Under the pieces are notes generated by a model. That model saw only the letters and a list, made by a program, of their open reading frames with translations. It did not search any database and had not been told where the DNA came from. From a virus: 22,393 nucleotides of DNA. Positions 18,903-22,393 of this stretch are shown piece by piece. How positions within the stretch are numbered: position 1 is the first letter of the stretch; each line of letters begins with the position of its first letter. Where the stretch lies: the IMG/VR virus record IMGVR_UViG_3300003635_000270, positions 1-22,393 of that record; one strand, written 5' to 3'. The translations under genes and the position numbers were made by a program.

Positions 18903-20780
18903 ATGGCAACAAGAATTGGAAAGGCCGTTCGTAGCCGTGTTACGAACACTCTGGACAAACGTATCGCCGGCATGCTGTCGAAGTACGGGGCAGGTTACCC
19001 GTCCTTCTCACGCGCGGAGCAACCGCGTGGACGTGAGCCGCAACCACCCTATCAGCGTCGCGTCAGCCCGTCGTTCATCTACCGACTTCGGCAGAACTCG
19101 ACGCTGGTCAACAACGCCATCGAGGAGAAGGTATCGCAGACCTTCAGGCGTGGGTTTACGGATATCGAGAAGCAGTGGGAAGCGAAGTGTCCTTCGTGCA
19201 AGGAAGAGTTCGAGACGCTGCAACCGTTCTACGATACGTTCTCGTGGCTCGAGGAGGGCGACGATATTGACCTGGACGCAGAACGACGCTGCCCGGAATG
19301 TGACGACTGGGTGGTGTTTCAGGTCCCGCAGAAGGAGGACAAGTACCTTCTCGAGTCGTTCCTCGGACAGTCGAATTTCCGTTCTCAGGTCAACACCGAC
19401 CTCGAACCCGCAGAACAGAATTCAGTCGGGCAAACGCTCGTCGAGATTTTGAAGGAGGTCGGGTGGGACATCCAGTCGTTCGACGACGGATGGCTCATCT
19501 TCGAGCGTTCGTATGTTACTGATGAGGACGGGAAGATTCAGGACTACGAGCTGAGCGGCGTTCACCGCGCACCGCCGGAACTCATGCGATACTCGGTGGA
19601 CGACAACGGGAGCTTCGGGAACGAGTTCTACGTGTGTGTCGAGTGTCGAGCGAAGCGTGGTGATGAGTACGTAGCAAAGTCAACGGGAGAACGGTGTGAC
19701 TGCGGGAATCACACGTACCCTGCATACGCAGTAGGACTCGAAGGTCAAGGTCGTCAGAACAACGACAACCCGGAAAATTACTTCATCCGTGGAGAGTTCG
19801 TACACGCGAGTGAGTACGAACCGTCGAAGTTCTACGGGTACTCGCCTATCCTCACGTTGTGGGACGAGGCGTCTACCCTCGAGAAAATGGACACCTGGTA
19901 TCGAGAGGCGTATAAGGAGCGTCGCGCACCGCGTGGCGCTATGATTATCTCGTCCTCGAACAGCGAATCCACCCGCGCGTTCAACAAGGGCGAGATGGAG
20001 AAGCTGCGGAACGACCCCAACTATATCCCCACGTTCATCGACGACTCTCAAGCGGGGGACAGCGGTAAGCCTATCGAGTTCATCAACCTACTTGAGTCGC
20101 CTGCCGCCATGCAGCACATGGAGATGAGGGAGTGGTTCCTCGACAGGATTTCCGCGAAGTACGGTGTCACCGCGGTATTCCAGAGTGGGTCACCTGAGAA
20201 CGCGGGTCTGTCGCAGTCGATGGAGATTCAGGTCAGTAATCGGAGCGCCGACCGACTGCGCACCATCTTCAATAACACGTTCATCCCGGCAATCCTCGGT
20301 CAACTCGGCGTAGACGGTTGGACTGTCGAGATTGATACGGTCGAGGAGGAGGACGAGCAGGAGGAAGCGCAGCTCACGCAGACGCACCTCAAGATGGCGA
20401 AGCTCGCGTTGGAAATCGGTGCAGACGTTGAGTGGACAGCGAACGACCGCGCAGACATCAAGGCGGGCAAACTCGAGTCGCCCGAGCAGGAGCAACCTGA
20501 AGGCGGCATGGGTGGCCTCGGTGATATGATGGGCGGTGGCGATGAGGACATGATGGGCGAGGACGGTGACCCCGAGGCGGGGTCGATTCCCGCGCAGGAC
20601 GAGGAACAGGACCCAGGCCCGCAGGGCGGCGCAGAAGGCGGGATGGCGCCGAAACCTGAGGAGGGCGACGGTGACCCGAGGTTCCAATCACCCGGGAAGA
20701 TGGACAAGGCAAGCGACCTCGAGATGACGCGCGAGGGTGACACGTTCAAACTCGTCCCGCGGGAGGAGTCAGATGACTGA
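18903..20780 (+). CDS. Portal protein with zinc-ribbon insertions
   Basis: This 625-aa portal is assigned from its position directly after terL and from portal-like content: a basic N-terminus, PEL and DWY-like wing segments, and EYEPSKFYGYSPILTLWDEASTL, which matches the 'h-YG-SPh' stem region of SPP1/HK97-type portals, then AVFQSGSPENAGLSQSMEIQ. Two cysteine clusters are unusual: CPSC (96-99) with CPEC (130-133), and CVEC (245-248) with CDC (265-267). They look like two zinc ribbons in the wing region. The C-terminal 120 residues are a low-complexity Gly/Glu/Asp/Met tail (GGMGGLGDMMGGGDEDMM). Its stop overlaps the next gene as ATGACTGA. The portal forms the dodecameric vertex channel. Confidence 0.85.
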   Translation: MATRIGKAVRSRVTNTLDKRIAGMLSKYGAGYPSFSRAEQPRGREPQPPYQRRVSPSFIYRLRQNSTLVNNAIEEKVSQTFRRGFTDIEKQWEAKCPSCKEEFETLQPFYDTFSWLEEGDDIDLDAERRCPECDDWVVFQVPQKEDKYLLESFLGQSNFRSQVNTDLEPAEQNSVGQTLVEILKEVGWDIQSFDDGWLIFERSYVTDEDGKIQDYELSGVHRAPPELMRYSVDDNGSFGNEFYVCVECRAKRGDEYVAKSTGERCDCGNHTYPAYAVGLEGQGRQNNDNPENYFIRGEFVHASEYEPSKFYGYSPILTLWDEASTLEKMDTWYREAYKERRAPRGAMIISSSNSESTRAFNKGEMEKLRNDPNYIPTFIDDSQAGDSGKPIEFINLLESPAAMQHMEMREWFLDRISAKYGVTAVFQSGSPENAGLSQSMEIQVSNRSADRLRTIFNNTFIPAILGQLGVDGWTVEIDTVEEEDEQEEAQLTQTHLKMAKLALEIGADVEWTANDRADIKAGKLESPEQEQPEGGMGGLGDMMGGGDEDMMGEDGDPEAGSIPAQDEEQDPGPQGGAEGGMAPKPEEGDGDPRFQSPGKMDKASDLEMTREGDTFKLVPREESDD

Positions 20781-22393
20781 GCCCATCGAGATTAGCGAGA
20801 ACGTTCGTGTGTTCATCCGTGACACCTCCGAGGCGCCTGATTCCGTGGACCTCGAGGTCGCTGATGAGGACGACCCGGGTGAGTACTACTATGAGGTGCC
20901 TATCGACGAACTGGGTAAGCGCCTCGGAAAGCGGTACGTTCGGTATGATGGGCCTGAGGGTCGAGGATTCTATGACGCCGCGAGGGGAGAACTGCACACG
21001 CGCCCGCGGCGTGACGACGCAGAGACGAACGAGAACACGGTCAAGAACAAAATCTTCGAGAAGGCTGACCGTATCCTCGACAAGTACAAGATATACATCA
21101 GCGACGCAGACACGCGCGCTGAGGCGGAGCAGATGGCGCCCGAGTGGGCGGATGTTCAGACGACGCAGCAAGGCGCGTTCTATTACGAGAAACTGCCCGG
21201 GCAGGGCGGTGATGGCGGCCTCGATGAGGACGAGCTCGAAGTCGGCGACTACGACGTAGACACGCAGTTCGGAAAAATCGTCGCTGACCGTGTACTCAAC
21301 GACGACGTGGGAGACATCCCAGTCGACGACTTTCACGAGTACATGGACGAGATTGACGACCCGGAGCTCATCAAGGACTGCATACAGGCAGAAATGGAAG
21401 GCCCGAACAGGAAGACGGGCAAGCAGTTCATCGAGGTGCGTGCGAACGCGCTCGACATAGACCTCGACTTCCTCTACAAAGAGGATGGCCCGGACGTGTC
21501 GGGTGAGGGCTCGGTCACGTCACTTCTTGAGATGGGCGTTGGAATCGAGGACTTGCCTGAAGGTACAATCACGAGCCCCGATGAGAACGACTACGTGGAC
21601 AGAGAATGGACCTACGAGGAGGTCTGGGACGTGTATATCGACGGCGACAAACCGCTTCCGACGGGCATGGGGAATCCTGACGATATTCCCGCGGGCACGT
21701 TGTCGAACGCACTCGAAGAAGTCGATAATCCCGCGGTCCTCATGCAGTTTTACGACCAGGGTAATTATCAGTTCCGGCATGACGTAGGAGATATGCTGGA
21801 GGAGCGTGGAATCCATCCGAAGGTTGAGCAGGTTGATAGTGACAAACGGTTCAACCTCGATGAGATGGACCAGTATATGTCCGAGGAAGCTGTGCAGAAT
21901 CTCAACGAGGGTGACCGGATTGTTATCGACGACTTCGCCGGTGGGTTCCAGGAAGCTGTTGTCGTCGAGGTCGGGAACGCGGAGCTCATCGTTGAAGATG
22001 CTGAGGGGTATAGCGATGCTATGGGAATCCCGCTGACGAACGTGTTTACTGATGAGTATTACCTAGCGTCAGCGATGGAGGAGGACGGGTTGAACGAACC
22101 CCATATCCATCATCTCGAGATTCCCGACGACATAATTAAACGAGTCGAAGACGACTCAGTTCTCACTCGTATCGAGGGATGGGACGGTGGGAATAACGAC
22201 ATGAGTCCACGTCCTGAAGTCATGTCGGCAATCAACAACCGTCTCGCTGAACTGAATCCTCCCGACCCGGAGGAGTATGACATGGATGAGGATACGATGA
22301 ACCTCCTCCACGGAGCCTCGTGGCCATCCTGGGATACTGGTGTGAAGGCAGCGGGGAGCGGTATCTCGCAAGGTCTTCGTGACGTGTATAATG
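20773..22393 (+). CDS. Head-region protein, 3' end outside the window
   Basis: Starting MTEPIEISENVRVFIRD, this frame stays open for 540 codons to the window edge. The ATG overlaps the portal stop (ATGACTGA), so it is coupled to the portal. The protein is strongly acidic. Near residues 195-220 it contains IKDCIQAEMEGPNRKTGK, resembling the short helical E-x-x-G-x-N-R-K-T motif found in many tailed-virus structural proteins. Further on it has a beta-rich segment (LNEGDRIVIDDFAGGFQE, VVVEVGNAELIVED). Position right after the portal suggests a minor head, adaptor or prohead-processing protein, but I see no protease catalytic signature. Function unassigned. Confidence 0.85.
   Translation, partial: MTEPIEISENVRVFIRDTSEAPDSVDLEVADEDDPGEYYYEVPIDELGKRLGKRYVRYDGPEGRGFYDAARGELHTRPRRDDAETNENTVKNKIFEKADRILDKYKIYISDADTRAEAEQMAPEWADVQTTQQGAFYYEKLPGQGGDGGLDEDELEVGDYDVDTQFGKIVADRVLNDDVGDIPVDDFHEYMDEIDDPELIKDCIQAEMEGPNRKTGKQFIEVRANALDIDLDFLYKEDGPDVSGEGSVTSLLEMGVGIEDLPEGTITSPDENDYVDREWTYEEVWDVYIDGDKPLPTGMGNPDDIPAGTLSNALEEVDNPAVLMQFYDQGNYQFRHDVGDMLEERGIHPKVEQVDSDKRFNLDEMDQYMSEEAVQNLNEGDRIVIDDFAGGFQEAVVVEVGNAELIVEDAEGYSDAMGIPLTNVFTDEYYLASAMEEDGLNEPHIHHLEIPDDIIKRVEDDSVLTRIEGWDGGNNDMSPRPEVMSAINNRLAELNPPDPEEYDMDEDTMNLLHGASWPSWDTGVKAAGSGISQGLRDVYN

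Noticed and set aside
1-22393. tRNA genes, CRISPR arrays, insertion sequences, integrase or attachment sites
   Set aside because: No cloverleaf-like stretch, regularly spaced repeats, transposase or integrase motifs were seen on reading; consistent with a lytic virus, though only part of the genome is visible.

Overview
The window looks like part of the genome of a lytic tailed virus (Caudoviricetes) of a halophilic archaeon. The grounds are uniformly acidic, Asp/Glu-rich proteins with high-GC third positions, archaeal-type replication proteins (family B polymerase, PCNA-like clamp, RFC large and small subunits, PriS/PriL-type primase, RadA), TATA-box promoters, and a tailed-virus packaging module (small terminase, large terminase, portal). 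The gene set recalls large haloarchaeal siphoviruses that carry their own replisome, such as the HVTV-1/HCTV-1 type. That comparison is from memory and was not searched.

Layout. From about 15.07 kb down to 0.38 kb, all genes lie on the minus strand in a tightly packed replication/recombination cluster, many sharing ATGA, GTGA, TAATG or ATGACTGA stop/start overlaps. In transcription order they are: OB-fold-like ssDNA-binding candidate, Sak4-like recombinase with a long acidic N-terminus, HhH protein, PCNA-like clamp, single-chain PriS-PriL primase, winged-helix protein, thymidylate kinase, a 60-aa protein, a LAGLIDADG endonuclease, RFC small subunit, two small putative metal-binding proteins, a RecB/Cas4-like nuclease with four cysteines, an HNH nuclease, DNA polymerase B, a GNAT acetyltransferase, RFC large subunit and an orphan 152-aa protein. 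A hairpin terminator follows at about 336-376. Another leftward gene starts at 40 and leaves the window.

A divergent control region (15075-15291) separates this block from a rightward RadA-like recombinase. RadA is followed by two tiny minus-strand single-TM protein genes with their own TATA box and Shine-Dalgarno site. A control region of about 330 bp comes next, then the rightward packaging/head operon (TerS, TerL, portal, and a downstream head-region protein that runs off the window).

Main points of interest: (1) five proteins of the replication block (PolB, RFC-L, GNAT, HNH, winged-helix) end in the same C-terminal signature, [V/P]-L-x-[F/W/Y]-COOH. In RFC-L it is preceded by Gln, so it looks like a shortened PCNA-interacting (PIP) peptide and could be a virus-specific clamp-docking code. 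(2) The LAGLIDADG endonuclease starts with the same eight residues as the RFC small subunit immediately downstream, encoded by different synonymous codons. This fits a homing element that captured the 5' end of rfcS and supplied a recoded replacement. (3) A pair of hidden single-TM micro-genes lies between RadA and the terminase. (4) A promoter-like element is duplicated at the left end. (5) PriS and PriL are fused, the Sak4-like protein has WG-acidic repeats, and the portal has zinc-ribbon insertions.
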